Shown: positions 39,306-50,456 of the stretch, piece by piece | Position numbering within the stretch: position 1 is the first letter of the stretch | How the letters are laid out: every line of letters begins with the position of its first letter | Source: Alligator mississippiensis | Taxonomy: Eukaryota; Chordata; Crocodylia; Alligatoridae | Length of the DNA stretch: 64,000 nucleotides | Assembly (NCBI RefSeq): GCF_030867095.1 | Contig: NC_081824.1 | Location: 169,826,933 to 169,890,932, forward strand | Direction: 5' to 3' | The notes under the pieces: generated by a model | Databases searched by the model: none | Told to the model about the DNA's origin: nothing | Seen by the model: the letters and a program-made list of their open reading frames with translations, nothing else | Translations under genes and position numbers: made by a program

Positions 39306-40295
39306 GCAACTCTACCCTGCTACCTGCTGGTCATCACAGGAGGCCAATGCCTTACTACACAAAGCAAACGAAAAAGCAAGCAAACATAACTTGACAAAAT
39401 CGAGCCTAAAGCATCATAGAATGAGCTTCTGTCACAACTTCTGAGGACCACTGTTTAAGAGTAATGAATTTGAGGTAACGTGATGCAGCATGTTAGTATA
39501 TTGACCATAGCATCATCTGAAAAAGCAATGACATCATGGTAATAGAGACCTCACGATAGCACAGCCTCTGCTAGTTAAATACTTGCTGGAAGCTGGGAGG
39601 AGAGCACCAGGTCTTTCTTGCTTAACCAGGCGACTCAGGTGAAGTTATTTGCCAACCAGCTGGCAAGGCGCGCAACAAGAGTCCCCATCCAGAAGCTTTT
39701 ACTAGCCCAAACCCGCATGTTTCCCGATGAGAAAATAACCAGTGCAGAGCAGAGGGGCCTCTGGAGGAGAGGAGAGAAGGGAAGACATTTCTGTAAAGCG
39801 GGTGAGGGGAAGTGGGGGAGCAGGAGGGCTTTGAGCCGCGAGCTCCCCGGATCCACCCAGACTGGCTGCCTGGACCTCTAGGGCCTGCTGCGTCCCTGGC
39901 TCTAGGTCCCAGGCAGCAAATCAGAGCTGCAAATCCCTGCCCTAGAAAGCCCTGGGGCCGCTCCACAGCCCAGAGCTGTGTTTGGCTGTGGGTGCTGCCG
40001 GCTCACCCCTTCGGTCCGCAGGGGGAGGCTGGCTCCAGAGCCCGCTTCAGGCAGGTGTCTGTGAGGGGGGCACAGACGGAAGCACCCCTCCGCCGCACCC
40101 TGAGCCTCTCCCGCCAGGCACTTCGGGCCGTGGGAAGCGCGCCAGGGCCAGGACCACAGCCGGCCGGCCGGGTGCTTTGGGACTGGGAGATCACAGCCAG
40201 GAAAGCACGCGGCAGCCCCGCTCCCCCCCTCCCCATTCCGGAGTCACTCCGGAGCCGCCCCGCTCACCCGGCGCCGCCTGCCCGGCCCGGCCGCG

Positions 40296-40308
40296 GTTGC
40301 CAGGCAAC
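40296..40308. promoter_or_regulatory. RFX X-box (GTTGCCAGGCAAC)
   Basis: A perfect palindrome of half-sites GTTGCC and GGCAAC with a one-base spacer, matching the RFX X-box consensus. RFX factors drive many cilium genes, and X-boxes usually sit close upstream of the start site. It lies in the CpG island that precedes TCTE1, a motile-axoneme gene. Confidence 0.75.
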
Positions 40309-40320
40309 AGCGGGTTGCTG

Positions 40321-40342
40321 GGGCGGGGCGGGGCGGGGCGGG
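40321..40342. promoter_or_regulatory. Run of Sp1-type GC boxes
   Basis: Four overlapping gggcgggg units in tandem beside the X-box, typical of a TATA-less CpG promoter. Confidence 0.75.
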
Positions 40343-40424
40343 ACCGCCCCTTCGCGCGGGGCAGCTCTGGCGGGCCTGGACTTTGCATCAGCACCAGCGC
40401 CGCCACGGCTTAGCGAGAGACCAG

Positions 40425-41245
40425 GCAGGGAGCAGAAAGCAGAGCAGTAGGTCTGGAGGGGAGGGGGAAGAAGCAGAAAGCGGAGCAACCATTCAGGCAG
40501 GAAGCAGAGGGCAAGGAGCAGAGCAGGGAGGAACAGGGTGGCCATTGTAAAGGACAGTCCAGGTGTTCTCTGTTGGTACGAAACCGGACGCCTTCATGTC
40601 CTCTCTTTTTCTCTTGAAGAGAGAGAGCTCCTCTTGACGGGGAGCTCCTCGGTCTGATGGGTAGTGGGATTGGCCAGCAGCAGCACAGGAATTTTTCTCT
40701 TGAAGAGAAAAATAGAGGACATAAAGCCATCTGGTTTCATAACAATACAGGACAGAGTACAGAAAACGGGAATGTCCTCTGTGACGGCCACCCTAGCCAG
40801 GAGGTGCGGGGGCAAGAAGCAGAAAGCAGAGCAAGAAATCAGAAAAGGAGCAGAAAGCAGAGTAACAGATCAGGCCGGGAGCACAGGGCAAGGAGCAGGA
40901 AGCAGAGCAGCAGATCAAGTAGGGAGTGCAGGGAAAGATGCAATAAACAGAGCAAGAGGTTGGGCGGGGAGCAGAAAGCAGAGCAGCAGATTCAGGGAAG
41001 GGCGGGTGGGGAAAGAAGCAGAAAGCAGAGCAACCAGTTAGGCAGGGAGCATGGGGTGGGGAGAAGACAGAGCAGCAGGTAGGACAGAAAGCAGAGCAGC
41101 AGGTCAGACAGGAAGGGTAGGAGCAAGAAGCAGAAAGCAGCAACATTGGGCAGGGAGCACAAGAAAGAAGAAAGCAGAGCAAGAAATCAGGAAGGAAGCA
41201 CAGGGCAGGGAGCTGAGCAGCAGGCAGGTTCCTGGGGAGCAGTGG
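40425..41245 (+). repeat. Diverged purine-rich minisatellite
   Basis: Degenerate tandem copies of agcagaaagcagagcag with intervening ggcaggga words, of irregular length, running from the edge of the CpG island. A foldback element (40534-40794) interrupts the array. Apparent long frames rich in Arg, Ser and Gln here are products of the repeat. Confidence 0.85.
40534..40794. mobile_element. Foldback MITE inside the minisatellite
   Basis: The ends cagggtggccattgtaaagg and cctctgtgacggccaccct are inverted, and the similarity continues inward, with arms of about 100 bases around a short centre. Flanking 8-mers agggagga and agccagga match at 6 of 8 positions if the element is taken one base longer, so a hAT-type origin is possible but unproven. 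Confidence 0.65.
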
Positions 41246-44200
41246 AAGGGCTTCAGCTTGCAGTATTTGAAGTAGGCCTTTGCCCCTGTCTCACTTTATG
41301 CACAGAAGAGGCAGGTGTTGAAGTCAGGAAAGCCTGCCAGATACATGCTCGTGCAGATCCGCAGTGGTTTGTGGGATTAGGGTGGAATGTAGGCTGGTCT
41401 ACGGGGAGCCCTTGCCAAAGGTGTCCCGCCACTTGGTGGGGATGTGAGGGTGAGATGGTGGATGGTTTGGAGCAGGGGTTCCCAACATTTGTGCCCGAGG
41501 GCACATTCAAATCTAAAAGAAAAAGCAGTGCGCGCCAATATGAATATTAAAGTTTAAAATTTAGATCAATCCGATCATCTCATCCATTACTTAAAATTGC
41601 ATTAGATCCAGAACTTCAAAATGCAACTTCCCTTTACTTAGTTTTTTTTTTTGTTTTTGGAAGTATTATCCATGGTGCCAGTGGCCACCACATTGGATAC
41701 TGCTGGTTTGGAGCATGAGGGTGTGAAGTTGGTTGTGATGGTCTGCAGAAGCAGACTGGTTTTATATCCCCCAGCCTGCTGAGCTGGGGTGGTGTGAATT
41801 TCCTGAAACTGGTTCTTTCTAAAAACCTCACACTTTCTGCAAGTTGCTTTTAAATGACATGAGGAAAACAACAACTTAATAATCATATTGAGGGGTTTTT
41901 TTTTGCTTCTCCCCGCTCTGCTGCTAATGTTTAGAGGAGACTTTGGAGCAGGTCCAAGAGCACTGCCAAGCATCCTTGGGTTTCCTTTTTCATCCTTCTC
42001 TGTTCCCTGCTCAATTTTGGTTCTGCTGTTAGTGATAAAAACCTGCTTGCAGAACATTGGGAAAAGGCTGAACCCTCAACACCACTGAAATTTCCATAGC
42101 ATGTTGTGTGTTATCATATTCAAAGAAAACAACCAGGAAAATGTTACTTTCACCTCTGTTCTTGTCCCTGTAGACCCTGAAATTTCAGATGGAAATGTGG
42201 CTTTTTCAAACTGATGTTCTTTTTCAATGCTGGTGTGGACAGAGCAGAGCAATACATATACCAGGCTAGTAGATAGGTTATCTGCAGGAGGAAGCATAAT
42301 CATGTTGCCAACTCCCCTGATTATGTTGTAAATCCCAAGATAGTTGGTGTTTTCTGATAGTGCCAGCTACTTTCATCGTTGAAAAAAAGGGGGTTGTCCA
42401 TCATGGTTGTGGAGGTTAGATGGCAAATGTGACCTTAACAGCCCAGGAAACCAGAAGGTTAAAAAAAAGACCTTAAAAAGAATCTCAAATTGCATGATTT
42501 TTAGCTAATCTCATGATTTTTTTTAAAGGCCTGACTTTTGGGTTTTGAATGCTTGGGCTGGCAATACTGCAATAGCAATTTACTCAGGCTTTATATATGG
42601 CTATGCTTACACACAGTGAATAATCCCTTACACTACACACAGTTCCAGTGAAACTAATGGGACTGTTTCAGAGGCAAGCTCCTGTTCAGCAGGAGTGTGC
42701 CTTATTTTGACACCCTTAAAGTACTTTACAGAAATTGGTCTGAAGCCTACAGATTCTGGAACACATTTTCTGGGCTAGGAGGTACTTGGGTGACAAGGAT
42801 AAAGGCAGCAGAGAAGTCTGGTAAGTACTTTCGTTGACACTGAGCTCAGTGGAGTTGTTCCTGATTCACACCAGTGCTAACTGAAGTCAATGGTGCTAGT
42901 GTAAGTAAGGGCTGTGGAACAGGGCTTATTAACTAAGTAATCCTCACAAAATCACCATGCCTAAAGCCTGTTCTTGTGTGATACTGATCATTCATTGATT
43001 CATCCATTCAATGATCATTCATTACCAGTCATGGGGATAGATGTCATAGCAAGAGGGATCAGTAGATGCCACAAGACATTGCCCACCAGAGCAGAGTAGT
43101 TGGAAGATACAGGTCACATTTGGGGCTCAATCTCTTTGACAGCTTCCCCTTTAAGCAAAAAGGCAGCATAAGTAACAGTCTGTAAAAAGGAGCCAGTGCA
43201 TAGTAACACAATCTACTTTCTCTGATTTGGAACCAGGGAGGACTGACTTTTGCAGAAGGAGCAAGAGAGGGAAATAAAACATAGTTTCTCCACCCTCTCT
43301 TTTTTCTACAGATGGGTGGCAGGGGACTCCCCAAGCTACTTTCTACCACAGCACAGGGTCACCAGATAGGAAAGATGGAAAAGCCCTGAGACAGATATAG
43401 CTTTGCCATAGCAGCAAGCCAAGTGTCTGTCTACTGCCATTTGGAGGATTTTGATTCTTTGAACAAAAATCAAAGTATCTGGAGGATATAAAACCTAATA
43501 GGAGAAGGGGATTATTTGAGGGATTGAGAAATATCTCAAACTGTAATGAGATGAAATTGGGGAAAGGGGCACTTAAAATGTGTATTGGGGAAAATGTTTC
43601 TTCCACGATGCTTCCCAAATACTTGAGTAGTCTCTTGGGGCGTGTCAAACTACACAGGTAATACACTGTAGGCAGAGCTCCACGTATCATGAAATTATGC
43701 AGCTCTATGCTCTTTTTGACCTGGCTGCATAGTTGTGCTGTAATGTCCATGCTTCCATTTAAACAATTGGCTTCTAGCCCCTCTGATTGCCAAAATCCTA
43801 CAGATTGTGACACTAATGTAAACAACGTAGTGGTGTCTCCCTACATTTGCACAGCACATAAAACAGTGTCTTTGAGCAAGGGATGCACTGGCTCATTTAG
43901 CTCAGGTATGTGTTAACTCTGAAAAATAACAACAGCAAATTACATGCCAGTATTGATTATTTAGATACTGGTTGTTCTTGCAGAAACATCTCATTAATGC
44001 ATGTTCTCAATACTGTGAGTGGCAGTGGTGGACACTGACCCCAAATCCAGCCTTATTAATGCAGAGCAAAAGCCTGGTTCACTATGAATGGGGTAGAGAG
44101 AAAAAGTGATTCATCCCTTTCCCAGCACCAAGACCCTCAGTCTTATCCTCTTCATAGGTTAAAAAGGAAAGCAGTTCTCCATCTGACTGCTAACTCCTCC

Positions 44201-45050
44201 CTGTTCCCTACCCCTCCAGCCTCTATGATTCATTGTCAGTGCAAATCTCTGGGCATATTGGCATTTGGGGGTAGAATACAATCAGTTGAACTTAACTGAT
44301 ATGAAATCTTATTTCCAACTAATACCTCTGGATCTACGATAACATGGATCCAGTGTCTTGTTCAGGTGGTGGGGCCATGATTATAAGGAAACAATTGCAG
44401 CACAGCTCTTGAGACGAGCTAGGAAGAGGGGAGTAGTAGATTAGGCTTCTCCATCTTTAATTTCTTAGCATTACTCTAAGTGTGTTTGTGTGCACCAAAT
44501 AATTGCTTGTTGCAAGGAAGTGGTTTTGATAAGGGCAGAACACAGAACAGAAGGGTAAAGGGGAGACAGTGCTGTGAAACTCTGAGAAGGGAACATATCT
44601 AGTTTACCCAAATGAGGCTTGAGCGCACAGTTGCTTGTGCCTAATAGTGATGCAGTACTAATAGTTCAGGCTGCTTTAGCAAGCCACAAACCTCTGCTCT
44701 GGCCCTGCAATGCAGTGTGCATGCAAACACCCTGCTGTTACTAAATGTTGAGCAACATCCTGAGAAAGGGGATGGACAGACAAAACAGTTACATTGATGG
44801 GACTGGCATTACACTGGTGTAAACCAGGAACAGACAGACAATGCAAACCCCTACAGCTGGGTAACTTTGTTCTACGATGAATAACCCCTGAAAGAATCGG
44901 GTAAAAGTCTTCAAAGGCAACTTACACAGTGTTTTAGGTTTTATCTGTCTGCATCCATTATGGGATAGACTTATCTGCTTCCCCACCACCTAGTGGCAAG
45001 GCGTAGCAAAAACTGTCAATCTCTTCCTGGTCCTGGTGTGATTTATAGCA
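41246..45050. other. Intergenic DNA, no exon seen
   Basis: It contains one hAT copy (41473-41705). No coding exon is supported; reading frames of up to about 160 codons (for example minus strand 43343-43825) show no recognised motif or exon boundary. Confidence 0.45.
41473..41705. mobile_element. Short hAT MITE (233 bp)
   Basis: It begins CAGGGGTTCCCAAC and ends ATTGGATACTGCTG. Perfect 8-bp duplications of gtttggag (41465-41472 and 41706-41713) flank it. AT-rich interior, no coding part. Confidence 0.88.
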
Positions 45051-45058
45051 GTATAGAG

Positions 45059-45367
45059 CAGTGTTTCTCAACCCATGGGTCATGACCCAAAAGTGGGTCT
45101 CGGGAATATACGAAAGGGTTGCGAACAAACTTTAAAAATGGATTTTCCTTTAAAGGAGAAAAACATGGGAAACTGTGGCTTTTCCCTTGCAGGCTGGCAG
45201 AGTTCCAGCCTGCAAGGGGCTGCTTGGGGCCCACCATGTGCCACCCCCCACCAGCCCACACACTGGGAGGCTGGGGCCTGAGGGTGGGGGTAGTGGGTCA
45301 GGAGCGAGGGGCACTGGGTCAGGACTGGCCAAATGGGTTGTGATGCAAAAAAGGTTGAGAACCACTA
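45059..45367 (+). mobile_element. Non-autonomous hAT element, family A copy 3
   Basis: It begins CAGTGTTTCTCAACCC and ends GGTTGAGAACCACTA, with 8-bp flanks gtatagag (45051-45058) and gtttagag (45368-45375) matching at 7 of 8 positions. It is strongly similar to 31704-32024, including gacccaaaagtgggt and caaactttaaaaatggat. Confidence 0.9.
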
Positions 45368-46136
45368 GTTTAGAGTACAGGAGCGGATGTTTATCTGTTG
45401 ATGCCTCAAGAACCAATCTGACTGGAGGCTGCTGTCCAGTGTAGGTTCTCTGTGTTTTTGCCTGGCCCATGGCATTAGTTTTGTTTAGTGGAGCCTCCTA
45501 GGTCCTCTCACATTTCCCCTCACTACTGCTGTCTCAGTTTTTCTGCTGCTGCCATGGGATGGCTGTATGTCCAGCTCTGGAGCACATGTGACACTGTCCT
45601 GTAGGGTTGTGGCTTAGATGGTAGAGGCTGTGGTGACTGTGGCCTCATATGTTGACAGAATGGGTAAATACCATCTTTGCTTCACTGCTTAGTGATGACT
45701 GAAATGTAGCCTTAGCACCAAACTGATGGACTCCCTCCCTCCACCTATCTGGCGGCCTCTCACTGCAGGGAAAACACAAAGCTCTTCAGCTGCATGTTTT
45801 TCTAGCTGAGGCACTTGAACAACAAGCAGTTCCTGCTCATCAAGGAAGATGCAAATGCAAACAAATAACAGGGCTGGATGCCATGGGAGTCTTGACAAGA
45901 TGCCAAAGCAGCCCTTGTTATTTCAGACATTTTGCACTGCAGGGTTAATGAGTTGGGAGAACCCACCATTAACACAGGGGAATCCTCATCCCTTGTGGCA
46001 CAGAGCACAGGAGTAGCTGGAATTCACTTAGCCAGAGCAGGGAATTCCTGGATTAGATTTCCCTGTGACTGTCAGTACTGTCAGGCATTAATCAGCAACA
46101 AATTAGGCCAGAGAAATGCACTGGCAGAGAAGGTAA

Positions 46137-46139
<3 letters not shown>

Positions 46140-46185
<46 letters not shown>
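46140..46185 (+). repeat. (GT)n microsatellite
   Basis: About 23 uninterrupted GT units, likely polymorphic. Confidence 0.97.
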
Positions 46186-46186
<1 letters not shown>

Positions 46187-48457
46187 CTCTCTAGGATGCT
46201 GTGCTCAGCTGCTAGGGTATCCCACCAACACAGTTCTCATCTTCGCTGAATTGATTTCTTGGTTTCTCCCCCATGGGGCTGCCACTAGCAAAATTATTTA
46301 TCTGAGCACAGTGTACCATTTGTGCTAGTGACAGACTGTACCTGGTGGAACTGCACTTGTGCTTTGGGTGTTTATTTTTGACGGGACCAATTGTAGGAAG
46401 ATTTGATGCAAACTTCCTCTCATCCAGTACTGCCAAGGTACCTCCATTCTGCCCTTGAGCCTATCATATGCTGCCCGTGTCACTTCTGCTATGTCTGTAA
46501 ATAGCTTGATAGGATTAGCATGTGATTCTGCAAGATTTTTTATACCCTGCTCATCATGCTAGCATATGGGGGGCTTTCAGTGACAGGATTAACCTTTGTC
46601 ATGTATGTTTTGTTTGTTCCTCTCATACTGCCCCTGGGGCAAAATTGTGTATATGATAGAGTGGTTTGGGTAGGGCTTAGGGTGTTTTTTAATGTACAGG
46701 CCTCATTTCAGGTGCTAGGAGCTTTTTGCTTGGAGCAGGATGTGGGGAAGGGATGTTTATAGTGGTCCTTGGCTCCATGATCCTGGTTGAGGTCTGTCAC
46801 CTGCCCCAACAAGCCTTGCTTTTGTGGCAGAAAGTCCAGCTGAGCGTAAAGAGGAGGTTCATGAGAATAAGTTGACACCTGCATTGAATTGGTGACTCAG
46901 GTCAGGCTTCAGAATCCTGTATCCAGAAGGACAGGTTAATGCTTCAACCCACTACAGCGCCTGATCACTAAACCTTGGAGAATTCACTTTCCAAATGTGA
47001 GTTAAAAGCTCCCTGTGCCTCCTGTACTCCTAGAGGAAACTGCATCCCCTCTCTCTGCTGGGGAGGGGAGGTAACATCATGCAGAGATGAGGCAGAAAGG
47101 ACGCTCTGAGAGCTATGTGTCTCTGAGTCCACCCCCTCCCAATGCTTTCCGCTTTTGCCTAGATCCCAGCAGGACCCAGGCATCTGCTGACAGCTATTAA
47201 TAGACCGGGAGAAAGTGGGTTCCATCTCCTGCCGTTTCCTGGGATGAATGGTAATTACCCTTAATTAGATTGGATTTGGTTCCACCACCACCCTTCCCCC
47301 TCTCCAGGCTGACAGAGAGAGAGGAGAACATTTCAGTGAACCCATTCGCTGCTTGCTACTATTCTGTGGGGTGCAGCACACAGCAGCCCTGGCAGGGCTT
47401 TATCTCACTGGGACATCTTGCAGGCACTTGCCCAAGACTGCTCAGTGCAGGGAGGGAGGTCATGTTCACCAGTATGCTCACCCTGGCCAAGTGTGGGACA
47501 GGAGCAGGCTGTGTGTGCCAAGCTACTAAGGGGGTGGGGAGGTGGAAGAGTCAAAGAGGTTCTCCTTGCAACACCCCCAAAAAGAGAAAAACAAAAATTA
47601 ACTATCACCAATGAGACCTTGCTGAGGGTTCCCTGTTGTATGGTATCCTTGCCCCTCCAGAGAGGTCACAAGCACAGCTGCTTTAGGATCCCTGCCATGC
47701 TGCTGGGGCAGTTCAGACCCGCAGTCTGATACCTTGTCTTGTGTCCTGTCCAGCCCAGTTGCTTCACAGGAAGATTCAGAAATCCCTGTGGGGGGCAGCT
47801 GGGAACTTCTTTGTCCCCATAGAGAGCTGCCTTCTTCCCCACATCAGTCAGTGTTGGTATTACCAGGCTATGAAGTAGGAGGACTTCTATTTGTGTTGCA
47901 TTATATGGGATGAAAATACAACACTGATTTTTCTTCATTATCCACCTAAAGCTAAAACCCTAAGTGGTGCCTTCCAGGAGAGGCAGCCCAGGAAAGAGGG
48001 ACAAAGCCAGCTCCAAGACCACTTGCATTTTCCATATGTCAGTCCTCACTGGGCTATGCCTCAGCCCCCAGTGCAGGAAGAGCAGCTGTGCCAGATCTTA
48101 CTAAAGCTTGTGATGGATTTGCAGGTCCTTCCCTGTGTGATTGTACCAGCCAAGAGATAACAGCAGTCTGGCCACCTCACCTGTGCATGTTGGCATGCCC
48201 CCTGCTAACCCCTGGCATGACTCTATTATGGGGGCTGGAAAAAAGGTGGGGTCCAGGCCACCCACTGTGATCTGCACTAGGGAGTCTTCAGCCTTGGCTG
48301 TCTGCCTGGGGCTCTGCCCTGTCCCAGTTTCGTGTAACATCCAGGAGCAGGACGTCTAAGCCTTCAAGGTTGTCCTTTGTGTTGTTCCTACCTACCTCAG
48401 TGACTATGTCTGCACTGAGTCAGTGCCTGTAGAGATCCAAAGGTACCAGAAGCAGTA
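46186..48457. other. Intergenic DNA, no exon seen
   Basis: No coding exon, RNA gene or repeat recognised. Confidence 0.4.
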
Positions 48458-48728
48458 TGGGAAACCCTCACTATTTGTGGGTTCGGCATTTGTGGTTTCA
48501 AATGTTTGCGAATGCTGAACCTGCATCTTAAATACACTTACAGGAGCTCCTTGGGAGCTCCGCGCTTGCTGCTGGCCGGGCTCCCGCCGTCACTAGCGCA
48601 GCTGTGCCTCCCCCAGCTGCCAGGGGCACTGTGTTTATGACATTCATGAACGCAGTGCCGTATTTGCGGATTTCGCCATTCGTGGGGATCTCTAGAACGG
48701 TTCCCCCGCAAATGGCAAAGGTTACCTT
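48458..48728. mobile_element. Tigger-like (pogo/Tc1-mariner) MITE
   Basis: The ends tgggaaaccctcactatttg and caaatggcaaaggttacctt are inverted relatives. The right end carries ggttcccccgcaaatggc, reminiscent of Tigger termini. TA dinucleotides at 48456-48457 and 48729-48730 fit the superfamily's target duplication. The GC-rich centre has no coding part. Confidence 0.65.
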
Positions 48729-48730
48729 TA

Positions 48731-49920
48731 TTGCCCATTTCTCATCATGGTGTAGCTCAGTGCTCCACCTGAGCTAACACACCTAGCTTACCTCCAGTAC
48801 TGAACTAACTGGGGTATCTCCACACAGCACTGCATTTTGCTGTGTAAGTGTACTCTTGACATTTGCCTTTCTTAATCACTGCCTTATAGTTTGCCAAAGC
48901 CATTCATCTTTGCTAGTGAATCCTAAGTCTAGGATGACTGCTATGACTCTCTGACCATTTTTCCATGTTGATAATTCCCAAACCTAGCTCCCATTTTGCT
49001 TGGATGCCATCCTAGGCTGGGGAGGGGAGGGTGGATATGAGCCCTAGTATCTGATCCGTGATGCTTTCACTCCTGAGTGCGTCTCCAAAACAAGAACTCC
49101 GAGATTAGAAAGCTCAGCAGTCACTGCATTTTTAAAGTCAATTTACCGGATCTTGGTTAATTTCAGATGGATTATTTTTTTGTCTGCTGAAAGATGAAAG
49201 GAGCCAAGCTGGGAGGATCCTTGCCTGGGGATCTCTCAGGCGTTGCTCTCCATGATATGCCTTCAGATCTCTCTTGCACTTTCTCTCTTTGCCAGTGGGG
49301 CTCTCCCTCAGTTCTCAGAGCTCTCCCTCCTGGCAGGCCAGAGAGGTCAGGCCCCTCTCCTCCCCATTACCAGCCTGGCCGAGTGACAGAGCATGTTCTA
49401 TTTTATCCAAATGCCAATTAAAAATTAAATGAAGTATGCTCCAACACAAGGCATGCCAGGCTCCCTGCCTCCTCCAGAGACATCGGGGATGAAGATGAAG
49501 GGACAGCTGCAGGCTGGATAATTCTCAGGCTGCAGAGCTTTCCCAGGCTCTCTGCTGTCCAAATCTAGGGTCAGTGGAGCCATAGGGACAGGCAGAAGTG
49601 AAGACAAAAGTGGCTGCCTGGTAGAAGAGAACCTAGATAGAAGCAGCCCCTCACATGCAGCTCCCAGGCTCTGTTATAATTAATGATTGTGCAGTGCTTA
49701 CATTAGGACTGCAGCCCCCCTTTTCTCTCCCCTTCCCCCACAGGTCCCTTTCTAACTAGCATCCAAAGCTTCTTATTCCAACACAGTGTTTTGCCAGGTC
49801 CCTGCTTTCCAGCAAGCAGCTCTGTCTAATGTTTAACCCTACCTCAGCCCCTTATTTAAATTAGGAGCAAAAAGAGAACACTGCAAAAGATAAAGCAATG
49901 ATCCTGACAGCAACAGTGTC
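48731..49920. other. Intergenic DNA, no exon seen
   Basis: No exon or repeat is assigned. About 49125-49440 is a non-repetitive stretch with AT-rich words (aatttaccggatcttggtta, caattaaaaattaaatga) that might be a conserved non-coding element; this needs an alignment. Confidence 0.35.
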
Positions 49921-49925
49921 TGAGC

Positions 49926-50060
49926 CAGGGTTTGGCAATTTTTTTGGCTGGAGGGCCACTTGAGGAGTTTTGGTGAGCTGTTGCAGGCCAGGTCAGCACC
50001 CTGCATCTCCCTCCCACCGCCTCGCAGCCTGCAACAGCTCGCCAAAGTTCCCTAAGAGGT
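49926..50060. mobile_element. hAT-like terminus with foldback
   Basis: It starts cagggtttggcaattttttt and ggctggagggcc, a typical hAT MITE left end. The arm ttttggtgagctgttgcagg recurs inverted as cctgcaacagctcgccaaag at about 50030-50049. The right boundary of the whole element is not resolved and may include the next feature. Confidence 0.5.
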
Positions 50061-50082
50061 AGATTACTAGACCGATCCACAG

Positions 50083-50456
50083 GGCAAGGTCTCCGTAGAG
50101 ACTTCTGTGGGCAGGCCTGGGACCTCTGCAGCTAGGGCGTGCTTGGCTAGGCGGATGGGATGGAGCTGTGGGCAGGCTGGGAGCAGCGTACAGTTATGGG
50201 ATGGGTAGCCAGGGCCAGGATCACAAGACAGTGACAGCACGGGGCCAGGGCCTGGGGCAGAGCCACGATCCACTGCCTGCACAGCTCTGTGCCCCCACTG
50301 CCCTGCAGTCCTGGCCCTGACCCCAACTCCAGCCTTGCCTACCTATCCTATTCCTGCACACCATGCCCTGCCCACCTGCGGCCCTATCCCATCCACCCGG
50401 TCAAGCACACTTTGCCTGTGGGGGGTCCTAAGCCAGTCTCCATGGAGACCCTGCCC
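50083..50456. repeat. Large imperfect inverted repeat
   Basis: Arms of about 140-150 bases (50083-50224 and 50309-50456) pair as inverted copies, with outer words aaggtctccgtagagact and agtctccatggagaccct and inner words agggccagga and tcctggccct. The spacer is about 85 bases. GC-rich and non-coding; probably a palindromic transposon derivative. Confidence 0.7.

Larger units (their letters stand above)
33175..39950 (-). other. Probable TCTE1 5' intron
   Basis: This lies between the acceptor before coding exon 1 and the CpG island. It holds CR1 fragments (33640-33815, 35464-35660), a hAT copy (37314-37457) and an inverted repeat (39189-39305). A locally repeated agtttatagttaa unit lies at 36427-36475. 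No coding exon is supported. Confidence 0.55.
39950..40430 (-). promoter_or_regulatory. CpG island, probable TCTE1 promoter
   Basis: A dense run of CpG and GC-rich sequence unlike the rest of the window, about 7 kb upstream of TCTE1 coding exon 1. It holds a run of GC boxes at 40321-40342 and an X-box at 40296-40308. Minus-strand donor candidates for a non-coding exon are CGCCGG|gtgagc near 40266 and GAAGGG|gtgagc near 40009. The transcription start is not determined. Confidence 0.7.

Noticed and set aside
39812-40450. 212-codon plus-strand frame across the CpG island
   Set aside because: GC-rich DNA rarely makes stop codons by chance. The frame has no motif or homology that I recognise and overlaps the likely minus-strand promoter of TCTE1.
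40657-41275. Arg/Ser/Gln-rich frames of 125-141 codons
   Set aside because: They are translations of the agcagaaagcagagcag minisatellite and read through in more than one frame.
43343-43825. 160-codon minus-strand frame
   Set aside because: No match to any family I know, no exon boundaries, and unremarkable codon composition.
46140-46249. Cys/Val-rich frame
   Set aside because: It is the translation of the GT microsatellite.
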